Shown here piece by piece: positions 1-8,731 of a stretch of DNA of 16,428 nt (positions are counted from its first letter, which is position 1; each line of letters begins with the position of its first letter). The position numbers and the translations under genes are program-made. Origin of the DNA: Diplocarpon mali (lineage: Eukaryota > Ascomycota > Leotiomycetes > Helotiales > Drepanopezizaceae). Below the pieces are notes generated by a model. It was not told the DNA's origin, did no database searches, and saw only the letters and a list, made by a program, of their open reading frames with translations. The stretch lies in assembly GCA_024741835.1 (NCBI GenBank), contig JAENRP010000584.1, positions 1 through 16,428 on the forward strand. The letters run 5' to 3'.

Positions 1-1
1 C

Positions 2-406
2 GAGGAAGAAATAAAGGCTCTATCAGCTTTTGAAAACGCTACGCAATTAGCTTCTCAAGCTTTTATAAGCTATAAAGCAGATCTTAGTGAAAATATATAC
101 TCTAAACCGAGTAATACTAAGATCATAATTGCAAAAGAGGGATTATCAGAGATCCCTGAGCCTAAAAATTACCAAGAAGCTATAAATTCAGCTTATAAAG
201 AATACTGGCTAAAAGCTATGCAAAAGGAGTTAGACTCTCTAGAAGAGCTAAATACATGGGAAATATTGCCCTACGAGGCTAATACTCCTACTTATAAACC
301 CTTAAAAACTAGATGGGTTTATAAGATAAAGGTCCATAAAGAATACTACGAGTTTAAAGCTCGCTTCGTTGCAAAAGGCTTCGAACAGCTATATGGCCTA
401 AACTAT
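2..406 (+). CDS. Ty1/Copia reverse transcriptase (RVT_2), 5' part of a split frame
   Basis: This open frame of 135 codons enters from the left edge, and its true start lies outside the window. Residues about 1-65 are the linker before the RT. From about residue 70 (W-L-K-A-M, then ELDSLEELNTWEI) it has the start of the Copia-type RT fold, followed by the hallmark block TRWVYKIK, the FKARFVAKGF segment and G-L-N-Y. In the Copia family this enzyme copies element RNA into cDNA inside virus-like particles. No stop occurs, and CAA and TGG codons are preserved, unlike in the DNA that follows. The frame is broken after the TAT codon at 404-406 by the inner element and resumes in phase at 16163. Reading on into the inserted LTR gives a few foreign residues and a stop near 425. 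Family assignment is firm. Whether the outer element was active cannot be judged from this piece. Confidence 0.9.
403..406. repeat. Target-site duplication, left copy (CTAT)
   Basis: CTAT precedes the left LTR and recurs at 16159-16162. Removing one copy with the insert restores an uninterrupted Copia RT frame. A 5-bp duplication ACTAT is possible if the final A of the right LTR is counted as target. The 4-bp reading keeps symmetrical TGT...ACA LTR ends. Confidence 0.85.
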
Positions 407-652
407 TATAAAACAGAGGGGAGATAATACAAGAATAGGCCTAAGGGAAGACTTAAAAACAAGAGGAGGAAGTACCATAAGCGGGCTTTCCTAGACAAGA
501 TGTTGGGAATAAGTCCTAAGTATAGGGTATATTTAGTACTATAGCGATACGCGCTATCTTTATATATAGAAGATGGCCCTTTTTATCCTCCTACTATCCT
601 GCGCCGATTATATGATATATATTATAAGACCTATTTATCTTAAGTCTTTATA
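407..652 (-). repeat. Left LTR (3' LTR in the element's own orientation)
   Basis: These 246 bp are repeated at 15913-16158 with no gap. By eye about 23 positions differ, all C/T or G/A. On the minus strand the consensus end bases are TGT...ACA; both ends here have decayed to TA by RIP-type change. A TATA-like octamer TATATAAA lies on the minus strand at 566-559. The left edge is set by the break in the Copia frame, and the right edge is where similarity to the other LTR stops. Confidence 0.92.
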
Positions 653-829
653 TATATCTTAAATAATAAAAGTAGTAGCCTTTACTACTATTAGTAAGGA
701 ATATAAAATAATATAGGTTAAGGTAATAGCATATTAATTATTAGCAAACCTTAAGTGCGAGAAACTAATATATTAAAAGGCTTAAACTAAGGCTATATTA
801 TTATTAAAGGTAAAAGAAAAAAAGAAGAG

Positions 830-855
830 TTTTTTTTTTTTTATTTTTTTTTTTT
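830..855 (-). repeat. A-rich homopolymer (A12-T-A13 on the minus strand)
   Basis: Twenty-five of 26 bases are A on the minus strand, about 100 bases after the proposed ORF3 stop. It could be an ordinary slippage tract or the remnant of an mRNA poly(A) tail. No AATAAA signal is visible just before it. A terminator role is not supported. Confidence 0.6.
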
Positions 856-868
856 ATATACGCTTTTC

Positions 869-891
869 ACCTATAGGCCAGGCCCAGGAGT
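869..891. repeat. 23-bp palindrome family, copy 1
   Basis: Arms ACCTATAGGC and GCCCAGGAGT, centre CAG. It lies after the likely ORF3 stop. If the frame is extended it falls in codon phase 2, unlike all other copies, which fits a non-coding position. Confidence 0.75.
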
Positions 892-1172
892 TAGAAAACG
901 AAACTAGTAAAACAAATAAATAAGCTATAGAATTATAAAAACAATTAAAATAGAATTAACTTAGGTATTAGTTTTCCTTAATTCTTTTTAAAGGATAGGG
1001 AGAACTATTATTAGATAATACTCTCTTTGCTAAACGACTACTTCTTCTTATAGCATTGCTATTAGTGTCTAATAAGATAGCTCTTAGTATAATAGGAGCT
1101 TTAGTAGTTTAAGCAGATGCTAGTATGCTTTAGCGGCTTCTACTAATAGGGAGAGAGACTTATATAATAGCG

Positions 1173-1197
1173 TTATTATTATTATTATTATTATTAT
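1173..1197. repeat. TTA/TAA trinucleotide microsatellite
   Basis: About eight TTA units run on the plus strand. On the minus strand they are AAT codons in the ORF3 frame and encode a run of seven or eight Asn near its C-terminus. The unit length of three keeps the frame. It may be partly a product of RIP acting on Asn/Asp-rich codons. Confidence 0.8.
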
Positions 1198-1283
1198 CCT
1201 TAAGGGAATTGTCGGTAATAAAGGAAAGGGAGGTAGGAGATGCTACGGACTCTACTTCTTTAGCCTTACCCTTTGCTAAATCA

Positions 1284-1306
1284 AGTTATAGGCCGGGCCT
1301 AGGAGT
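1284..1306. repeat. 23-bp palindrome family, copy 2
   Basis: Arms AGTTATAGGC and GCCTAGGAGT, centre CGG. In the ORF3 frame (minus strand, phase 1) it reads T-P-R-P-G-L-stop-L, near residue 1043 and just before a Ser/Thr/Pro-containing stretch. Confidence 0.8.
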
Positions 1307-2105
1307 TGTATTAAGGGTTTTTGCATAAGGCTTCTTAGTGCTATACTTCTTAAGAAGTATTATCTTATCAATTAGGTTATTAGCTTTAATATTATTATTT
1401 ATATCTTTAGTCTTTATCTAAGACTTATTATTATATAACTATAGCTCTAGTTATTAAACTAGCTTCTAAGTATTAGTAAAATCTTTAAAAAGTTCTTATT
1501 TATACTTCTTTAGATATACTATTAGCTGAGATATATCTTTTGCAAATAAATCCTTTATAGTTATTACTATTAATAGGTTATTTTATAATCGTCTTCTTAT
1601 AAGAGCGTCTGATAGTAGACTACCTTTTATTATACTAAGTATTATACGAAACTTAGCTAAGGATTCTTTAGTAATACTCTATCTCGCTATGCTTAGTTTC
1701 TTTATACAAATGGAATCGATAATGAATTCTTCTAAGTCAGCGCTATTCTTAAGTGATTCATTGCTAATAACTTCTATATAGTTGTTACTAATAGCAAGAA
1801 AACTACCCTTTCCAGGTTCTCTATTAGAGTCTAGGTTAATGAAAGTGCCTTATCTTATAAATACTAAAAACAGAGTAGTCTTATTAGAAATATACTCCTT
1901 TAGAATTGTTCTATCCTTAGTATTTAATTCTTTCTATTAAGCTGCGCTTTATATTAGATTTAGTAAGATCTACTAAGAGTTCTTAAGACAATAGGATATA
2001 AGTGTAAATGACTTATAGGACTTTTCCTATATAGTAAATTCTTTAATCGACTGTTTAGCAGTAGGGATCATATAATAGTTAATAGTTCTACTATTAAGAG
2101 AATTG

Positions 2106-2128
2106 ACTTATAAGCTAGGCCTAGGAGT
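2106..2128. repeat. 23-bp palindrome family, copy 3
   Basis: Arms ACTTATAAGC and GCCTAGGAGT, centre TAG. In ORF3 (phase 1) it reads T-P-R-P-S-L-stop-V, near residue 769. The likely counterpart in ORF2 is copy 7. Confidence 0.85.
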
Positions 2129-3335
2129 TAAGCTTACGAATCTTATATTAGCGTTAATCTTAGTAGAAATAATTCGCAAATAGTAGTTAATACTTATAAA
2201 CTATATAGGCTTAGGATATGCTACTAGCTTATATAAAGAATTATAATAAGTTAATAGAGTATTAAGATATAGATTATAGTATATCTTTAAGGTCTGCTAT
2301 ATTAAGATATAAGTTATATTATAAAGGAAGGCGGAGGGGGGGCTTAGCTTCTTATCTAAGGTCTGGAAATAGTATTAGTACATTTCTAGCTCCTCTTATA
2401 CTAATATCAAAAATGAATTCTTTCTACGATTACTATAACTATACGTGCGCATAGTGTTTAAAAAGGCATAACTTAATAACTTAGGCATATTTAAGAAACC
2501 TTTGGTGCAGAGTGATATTAGGGTATCCTTGGTTAGTATAGTCTTATACTAGGCAGGGGTCTAAGTGATATTATAGAATAATTTAAGGGCCTTGAGTACT
2601 ACTTAGAACTTGGAGAAACCTAATGATATATCTTTCTTAATTTAGTTGGCTATTCTATTACCTATAGTCATAATTGCACAGTTTCTAAGGTGTAATAAGA
2701 ATAGAGTCGAGTCGGGTGCAGTATAAAATTTGTATATATTAGAGGAAACTTGCTTATTAGTTAGAGATACTATTATCAACTTATAATATTATACATATTA
2801 TTATTTATATAAAGTATAAAATTTTTCAAAACTGAAGTCCTTGAATATCCTTATTATAAATTTGCTTAATTGTATCTTCATCTTTAATATTACCGCAATC
2901 TTGAATCTATTGCTATATTAAAGTATTATCTTAATATTAAGGGAAACTTTATAGTACTTTATAAATATGATTATTATACTACTTTCTGACTTTTCTTTAA
3001 GGATATAGTAGTCGCCTTTCGATTTCTTATACTTAATAAAGAAATGTATAATATTATCTATAGAAAATTCGTCTTATCGCAGCTTTATAATTTACTTAAT
3101 AGCTTTTGCTATTGCCTATTATACTAATAAAACATCTCCCTGGTTTTCCTTCTTTAAACGCTTTATTATAGATTTATAGAATCTTAGAATAAACTTTTGC
3201 AGATCTTTAGGAAAAGTTTATATAATATCGGATATATCCTTTTTAATATTATTAAAAATTTCTAATACATTAGTAATAAGGCTATCTACTTTATCTATTA
3301 GCTTATCTTTTAAATCTATATTATTACGTATTCTG

Positions 3336-3358
3336 ACCTATAGGCTAGGCCTGCGAGT
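3336..3358. repeat. 23-bp palindrome family, copy 4
   Basis: Arms ACCTATAGGC and GCCTGCGAGT, centre TAG, with flanks that extend the symmetry (TG before, CA after). In ORF3 (phase 1) it reads T-R-R-P-S-L-stop-V, near residue 359, only 186 bases from copy 5. I found no convincing counterpart in ORF2. Confidence 0.88.
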
Positions 3359-3521
3359 CATTTTCTTTACTACTAGTATTTAAGGTGTTTAAGGCATTTC
3401 TAGGGATAGTGACTTAAATTCGTCTAAGTTAGAGGATTAGTAGTTAGGTAGGTTAGCTGCTTGAGTTCCTAGTATTATAAGCACCTCCGGCTTAAAGACA
3501 TTCTCCTTATATGCTGATTCT

Positions 3522-3544
3522 ACTTATAGGCTAGGCCTATAAGT
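3522..3544. repeat. 23-bp palindrome family, copy 5 (perfect arms)
   Basis: Arms ACTTATAGGC and GCCTATAAGT are exact reverse complements around the centre TAG, the only perfect copy in the window. In ORF3 (phase 1) it reads T-Y-R-P-S-L-stop-V, near residue 297. The positional counterpart in ORF2 is copy 8. Confidence 0.92.
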
Positions 3545-4432
3545 CAAATTCTCCTTATTAGTTATTCCTACTAGGGGTAGTAGCATTTTTAAAGTGATAG
3601 GAATAATAAACTCCTATCTCTCTATCTTATTATCGAAGTAATTTATAGTATACTTAGTAAGATAAGTCATCTTCTCTTTTATAATAAGTAGATTATATTA
3701 CAACTATTAAAGGCCAAGTGTATTTAAAATAGTTTAGTCGGGAAGTATAAAATTATTATACTATAAGGGTTTATCTTTTATAGTCTAAATAGTAGAGTAT
3801 ATAATAGTGCTTAAGAACCTAATAAATTTTCTGCCTTAGATGCTATTTCCTTATAGCTTTTTTATACCCTTTTAAATAGTGAAATAATTTAATACCTATA
3901 TAGCCTTTGCTATAGGTTAGTATATCTCAAAGATTTTGCTAAGCCCTTGCAAGGCGTTATTAATAGTAATATTAGTTATAAAGTAGGTCTGGAAAAGTGT
4001 ACTATAAGTGCTACTTATAAATTGTAATAATCTTTTTATATACTTATTCTTTTTATCTCGATTTTTTTAAAACAAATCTATTAAATTAGCATACCTTTAA
4101 TATTCCTATAGAAATTTTTCATAATCGATCCCTTTTGTCTTAAGCTTATTCTTAAGAAAATTATCAAAGCTTAAAAATCCTTCTTTTATAGTAGAAATTC
4201 TATAGTTTAATACTTTTATAAATGAGTTTAAGAATACTTGCTATTCTATTTTACCTAATATTCTATAAGTAGTCACTATATCTTTTAATAATCTTAAAGC
4301 TTTTCTATCCTATAAAAAGTTACCCTCTAATATTAGTTTATTATTAGCAGTATTTAGGGGTTTGCTACCTAAAGCTATAACTAATATATTCTTCTTAAGT
4401 GTGGCTTTCTTGCTTAAGCTTAGTGGTACTAT

Positions 4433-4945
4433 AATGAATTATTTAATAGGAAGGGGTAGTTCTAAATAAAGAGATGATTATTTAAGAAAGATTAATAATA
4501 TAGGAGGCTTATATTAGAAAAGATTGATAATAAAAGACAATAGTAGTAGTGCTAGTATTATAGGTCTGGTAGGGTTATAGAAGAAGTAAAAAAAGTAAAA
4601 TTGTAATGCGGGGAGAGGCTTATTTATAGAGTTTTGGAATCGCGCTAGTGTACAAAGGAAAAGTGGGCATAAAGAGGCTAGAGGTAGGAATAAAAGTGGG
4701 GCATGATATATACTAGGACTTATAATTGGTAAATGACAATTATCAAAGGTAAGGATGATATTTCAAAGGTAAGCGTTAGAAAGTTGTATATAAAGGAAAT
4801 AATCAAAGGATAGATTATATATAAAGAATAAAGTAAAGTAAAGAATATATATAGAATAGAATAATGAATAGAGAATAAAGAGGTACTAGTATATAGGAAG
4901 TAGATAATTTAAAAAAAAAAGATTTAAGTCGAATTTGTAAGTTCT
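4433..4945 (-). promoter_or_regulatory. Spacer between ORF2 and ORF3 with a promoter-like TATA box
   Basis: About 510 bases have no frame. On the minus strand the segment is pyrimidine-rich and holds TATAAATA at 4628-4621, about 190 bases before the ORF3 start, followed by C/T tracts (GCCTCTCCCC and TTACTTCTTC). This resembles an ascomycete RNA polymerase II promoter. There is a T10 run (4920-4911, minus strand) near the ORF2 end. The stretch keeps more G on the plus strand than its neighbours, so it looks less eroded. It suggests that ORF3 has its own promoter rather than being part of the pol transcript. Confidence 0.45.
4621..4628 (-). promoter_or_regulatory. Candidate TATA box of ORF3
   Basis: TATAAATA on the minus strand is set in CTATAAATAAGCC, with a C/T-rich stretch directly downstream. 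It is a better match than the simple TA runs elsewhere in the window. The inferred ORF3 start is about 190 bases downstream. Confidence 0.4.
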
Positions 4946-5174
4946 TTAAATGGTTTTCCCTAAGGGTAATAGGCTAGATTTTCTAGATTGCTCAACTCAA
5001 TTATCAATTCTATTATCACTTTAGAGTCTTCTTCTCTTGCGTTAGTTCTTACCTTTTGGCGATTTTTCTAATTTAAATGCTTATATTAAAGGAACCTCTA
5101 TTTATACCCTTAGGTTTGGTAGCTAAAGTTCATCCGAACTATTTTATAGGCTAAAGCTAGCTGAGTCCAACCTT

Positions 5175-5197
5175 ACTTATAGTCTAGGCTTACGAGT
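5175..5197. repeat. 23-bp palindrome family, copy 6
   Basis: Arms ACTTATAGTC and GCTTACGAGT, centre TAG. In ORF2 (phase 1) it reads T-R-K-P-R-L-stop-V, near residue 1033, just before the basic tail. The counterpart in ORF3 is copy 2. Confidence 0.85.
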
Positions 5198-6059
5198 CAG
5201 TCTTGGCGTTTCTAAGCTTAAGGGTAAAAATAGGGAATTGGTTCCTAAATCAGGGTCTGATGTTATACTAGCGTCTCGGTTTATCTCTTTTCCGAACTTT
5301 CTTATAATAATGCCTTTATTAATTAGTATATTAGGCTCTCGGATAGCATTTGCTTTATTACATTATCCTTAAGACTTAAGTCTATAAAGAAGCGACTTAG
5401 TATTTGTAATATTTATCTAGGCCTTAATAAAGGTATTAAAGAGTTTTTAATTATATTCTATAAGGTAGATTTTCAATTCGTCTTTATTAAAAAGAAATAA
5501 CTCCTATACTTCGATTATAACTAATAGATCTATTTAAGAGCGTTGATTAATAATGGCTTTAAAGAGGCTGCTATAGTTCTTAAGATAAAAAGCTACTTTA
5601 AAAGGTATAGTGGTTCCGCTTGTATTAATCTATTAAGGTACTAAAGGTTGCTTTAAAGTAAAAATTAAAAAGATAAGATTAGAGATTTAAGTCTTATTTT
5701 CAAAGGTATTCTTATTATAAATGGCTATATAGTTATTATAAAAGGCTATAAAACCATTAGTCTTATAAGAATTGTCCGAAAGCATTTTAAGAAAGTATCC
5801 TTATTTTATTATTACTATAATTAGATTGCTATTATTAGTAATAGGTCGTAAGATCTCCTTTTACTTTAATTTTACAGTTATTTAAGCTAGTTGAGATTTT
5901 GAACTAAGTGCTTAAGAAGTCTATCGACTTATCTTCTTTATTAATAAAGTGAGTTTTATATTTAATTAAGAGCCGACTTACCTATTAAGGCTTTTAGAAG
6001 CTAGCCCTTATCTAATCGATAGGATTTAATAATCTAAGACTTACTTTTTAATAAAATTA

Positions 6060-6082
6060 ACTTATAGGCTAGGACTATAAGT
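6060..6082. repeat. 23-bp palindrome family, copy 7
   Basis: Arms ACTTATAGGC and GACTATAAGT, centre TAG. In ORF2 (phase 1) it reads T-Y-S-P-S-L-stop-V, near residue 738. Confidence 0.88.
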
Positions 6083-7445
6083 AATAATCGGATTTTCTTT
6101 ATTAGTAATACTTATATCTCTCTTTATTAAAACAACTTAATTATAAAGATTAAGACCAATTAATTAAAAAGGTTTAAAGTAGGCTATAAGTTAATAGGCT
6201 CTTTTACTTTTCGCTATTATAGCTAAGAGGTAAAGTCTATAATGTATCCGAAGGACTTATTAAGTGAGATTAAATATTATATTATAAAGAAAATAAGAAG
6301 GTATAAAGGTTGCGTTATTTATAAGATAGAAGTGATAAAGGTATATCTCTACTTCTTATCTTATAATAAAGAGGAATGTACTTATAAAAGTACTATTATT
6401 AGTAGTAAAATTATCGATTAGGAAGCGGCATCTAAAGGGTTTAGGCATTATAATTAACCCTTCTTCCTCTATTTCCTTTTACTATTTATTACTTAATAAT
6501 ATTAATAAAAAGGAATTGTTCTATTCAATTGGTTCTAACGCTTTTAAAGCTTTAGGATCAGCTTTGAATTTTATAGCACTTAAAGATGCCTCTATTATTA
6601 ATAGGTTGGATTTGCGTATCCTTAAAAAGATAAAGAATTGATTATTAGAGTAGATTAGAAAAAGATCGATATCTTTTACTATATAGAGAAGTTTAAGGTA
6701 TTTAATAGTTTTATTAATATTAAATCCTTTATAATTAAGACTATAGTAAATCGAAAGAGAGCGAATATAAAGGTTATAAAGTCTTCTTCCTTCGATTCCT
6801 ACGCTAGGAAGATACTATCGAAAGCAAGTTTTTATTATAAAGGATACTTAAATGTTATATCGTTCTTTAAGCTTAAGGTTAAGAATAACCGATTAAGGCA
6901 TATTGCTATAATTATAAATGTTTTAATTAATAGATTCCTCTTTATATTCTCTTTCTTATAAGATGAAATAGTCTTACTTAGCATCTAAGAGACTAGGTTC
7001 TTGACTTTTATAATTATTAAAGAATTAAATAATATTTGCAAAGGCGAATTCGTCTAAGGTAAGCTATTGAATCTATCTAATAGCTCTTTTAATTATTTCT
7101 AAAGCAGTAGGAATAGGGTCTTCCCTTACATTATTATTTTTAAAGCAGTTATATATAAATATAAAGAAGTTAAGAACTAGCTCTTTTAAGTTATTAAAGA
7201 AGGAGTTTAAATAGGCGTGCAATCCTTTGATTTTAAATTGCAAATCAGCTAAAGTGGCTATTAAATGATCTATCCTTTTTAAAGGTTAAGGTAAAATTAG
7301 TTATTTAGCTAAAGGAGAGTCCTTTAAAGATTCTGAAAATTCCAAAGAGGCTGCATCAAGCGTTTAAGCAGTGTATTCGGCAGCGATTTTTAAAATCATT
7401 TTAATAAGAGGCAGGTTAGGTCCAGTTTTAAAATTCTCATTTCTA

Positions 7446-7468
7446 ACTCCTAATCTAAGACTATAAGT
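7446..7468. repeat. 23-bp palindrome family, copy 8
   Basis: Arms ACTCCTAATC and GACTATAAGT, centre TAA. In ORF2 (phase 1) it reads T-Y-S-L-R-L-G-V without a stop, near residue 276. It is diverged in the left arm. Confidence 0.75.
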
Positions 7469-8293
7469 TAAATTATATAATTTAGTACTTATTATATCTT
7501 TAGGCTAAAAGGCGAATTTTAAAGCAGGCTTAACTATAAATAACCAATTCCCTTCTTTATTATTAAAGAAATCTTATTTAAACCTTAGTATAGGAGTCTA
7601 GTTCTCTTTTAAAATAAGTAAACTATAAGCAAAAGCGCAAAGCTTTAGTATATTAATAATAGTGCTATTAGGTAAAGTAATATCTATAGCCTAATTTGAT
7701 CTTTTTATAGCTCTATTAGCTGCTATAAGTACTATATTAGATAGGCTTATAAATCTGCAACCGCGAATTCGATTGCTTTAGAATTTTACTACTCCTTTTT
7801 AAATGATAAAGAAATTGAAAATCTAAATAGCTCTAGTAGCAAGAGTGTTTTCCTTAAGAATTTTTAATAATACTTGCCTTCTATTATTAGAATTAATATT
7901 TATTAAAAAGCGTAAATGAAATAGGAGTCCTCTCTTATTAATAGCTGAATTATCTAATTATCGAATAGATTCTTCCCTTTTATCTTAATCTATTTTAAAA
8001 GCGTTAGCCAAGGTTATATATTAATCTGCATTAGCTAAGAATTCCTCTTTGGAGATTCCCTTTAGTCTTAATTCTTTAATTAAGAAGTCGTTAAATTAGA
8101 GAATTCCAAGGGCCACTTAAATTAAAAGGTTATTAATAATATTTGCATAAGCTAAAAGGAGTTTTTATTATTCTATATCTCCTAAGGCTATATAGGTCGA
8201 TTTAAAGCTCTCTAACGATATAATAGCTCTACTATCCTAAGAGAAGTTTATAATTAGTATTTATTTATCCCTTATTATAGTAGATAAAACCAT

Positions 8294-8497
8294 TTATAAG
8301 TTCTTTAAAGGCATATTGCTTATAAAGGATAAGGAGTATAAATAAGAGAGTTTAATAGGATATAAAAATTAAAAGGGCATATAAGCTATAATAGGTTTGC
8401 TATATATATATTAAGGAAATTGGACTTTTTATTTATTATTTAAAGAAAATAATAGGAATGCTATAATTAAAGGTTAATATTAAGAATGCAAATTAAG
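8294..8497 (-). promoter_or_regulatory. Gap between pol and ORF2, possible ORF2 promoter
   Basis: About 200 bases lack coding support: the pol frame accumulates closely spaced stops that do not look like RIP of Gln codons. They contain an alternating TATATATATA run (8401-8410) roughly 110 bases before the ORF2 ATG, and a TTTATAC near 8338. No LTR, terminal repeat or recognisable polypurine tract is visible. An internal promoter is a guess from position. Confidence 0.3.
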
Positions 8498-8708
8498 TCA
8501 AAGCAGGTAAGAAATTAAGGTGATCTTAAAAGATCCATATCTTAAATAATAAAGGAGGCGATTTTGCTAAAAATGTAAAAATAAGGATTAGAGGAAAGTA
8601 GGACAATTGATAGGCTAGGAAATTGTTTAGTATTCCTATTTGCGTTCTTTGGATATTTTAGGAATAATAACTTAAGGTTGTAATTAAATAGGTATTTTAA
8701 TATTCTTC

Positions 8709-8731
8709 ACTCGCAGGACTAGCTTACGGGT
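8709..8731. repeat. 23-bp palindrome family, copy 9
   Basis: Arms ACTCGCAGGA and GCTTACGGGT, centre CTA. It lies in the pol frame (phase 1), reading T-R-K-L-V-L-R-V, after the integrase C-terminal domain and near the end of pol. Confidence 0.78.

Larger units (their letters stand above)
653..955 (-). other. 3' non-coding region between ORF3 and the 3' LTR
   Basis: About 300 bases lie just inside the left LTR. They contain one 23-bp palindrome (869-891) and a long A-rich run on the minus strand (A12, T, A13 at 855-830). A polypurine tract is expected directly beside the LTR, but the last 20 bases on the minus strand (about 672-653) are T-rich and mixed, so none can be called. No further frame is supportable. 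Confidence 0.5.
956..4432 (-). pseudogene. ORF3: second long extra ORF, unknown family, paralogue of ORF2
   Basis: About 1,159 codons lie in a single frame with RIP-type stops. The start is inferred at ATA-GTA-CCA (4432), a former ATG, giving M-V-P-L-S, compared with M-V-L-S-T in ORF2. Landmarks co-linear with ORF2 are FDNFLKNKLKTKGIDYEKFL (residues 89-108), V-L-N-Y-F then K-G-I-K-K-L and G-R-K-F-I (from 180), LPDQTILNTLGL-like (230), and DEFSIDNIIHFFIKYKK (near 460). The tail has a poly-Asn run from an ATT microsatellite and a basic patch R-R-S-S-R-L-A-K-R near residue 1125. Four palindromes lie in phase (residues 297, 359, 769, 1043), three of them near the ORF2 positions. If the TAA at 958-956 is a mutated CAA, the frame extends through an 18-residue hydrophobic stretch, which would allow a C-terminal membrane anchor. 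The function is unknown. I see no RT, protease or nuclease motif. Confidence 0.68.
4946..8293 (-). pseudogene. ORF2: long extra ORF after pol, unknown family, paralogue of ORF3
   Basis: This frame begins with an intact ATG (MVLST, 8293) and runs about 1,116 codons without a net frameshift, interrupted only by RIP-type stops. I do not recognise the family. Visible landmarks are a charged block FNDFLIKELRLKGISKEEFL (residues 67-86), an aromatic block around residue 158 (F-N-F-F, then K-G-V-V-K-F, then R-I-R-G-C-R-F-I), LPNSTIINILKL near 207, FKTGPNLPL near 290, DEFAFANIIQFF-like sequence near 415 (with one stop), and a strongly basic tail R-K-R-R-R-L near residue 1090 that could be a nuclear signal. 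The first three blocks align with ORF3 at a constant offset of about 22 residues. Three 23-bp palindromes lie in phase (residues 276, 738, 1033). No signal peptide or clear membrane segment is seen. The stop lies somewhere in 4999-4946. Possible roles (second structural protein, accessory nuclear protein, captured gene) are speculation. Confidence 0.7.

Noticed and set aside
407..430. Tail of the short plus-strand ORF after position 406
   Set aside because: The last few residues before the stop near 425 are translated from the inserted LTR, not from the Copia enzyme. The real frame resumes at 16163.
830..855. T-run as a transcription terminator
   Set aside because: There is no stem before it, and oligo-T termination does not apply to RNA polymerase II genes. 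No RNA polymerase III gene is visible nearby.
956..8293. ORF2/ORF3 as a separately nested transposon
   Set aside because: I found no second pair of LTRs, terminal inverted repeats or target duplications around the block, and the same palindrome family runs through gag, pol and both ORFs. Not excluded, but unsupported.
956..8293. ORF2 or ORF3 as an env-like gene
   Set aside because: No signal peptide and no clear membrane segment appears within the frames. The only hydrophobic stretch lies past the proposed ORF3 stop and could arise from the A+T-rich 3' region.
8580..8640. Further palindrome-like word TAGGCTAGG near 8610
   Set aside because: Only the centre resembles the family. The outer ACT...AGT arms are absent, so it was not counted.
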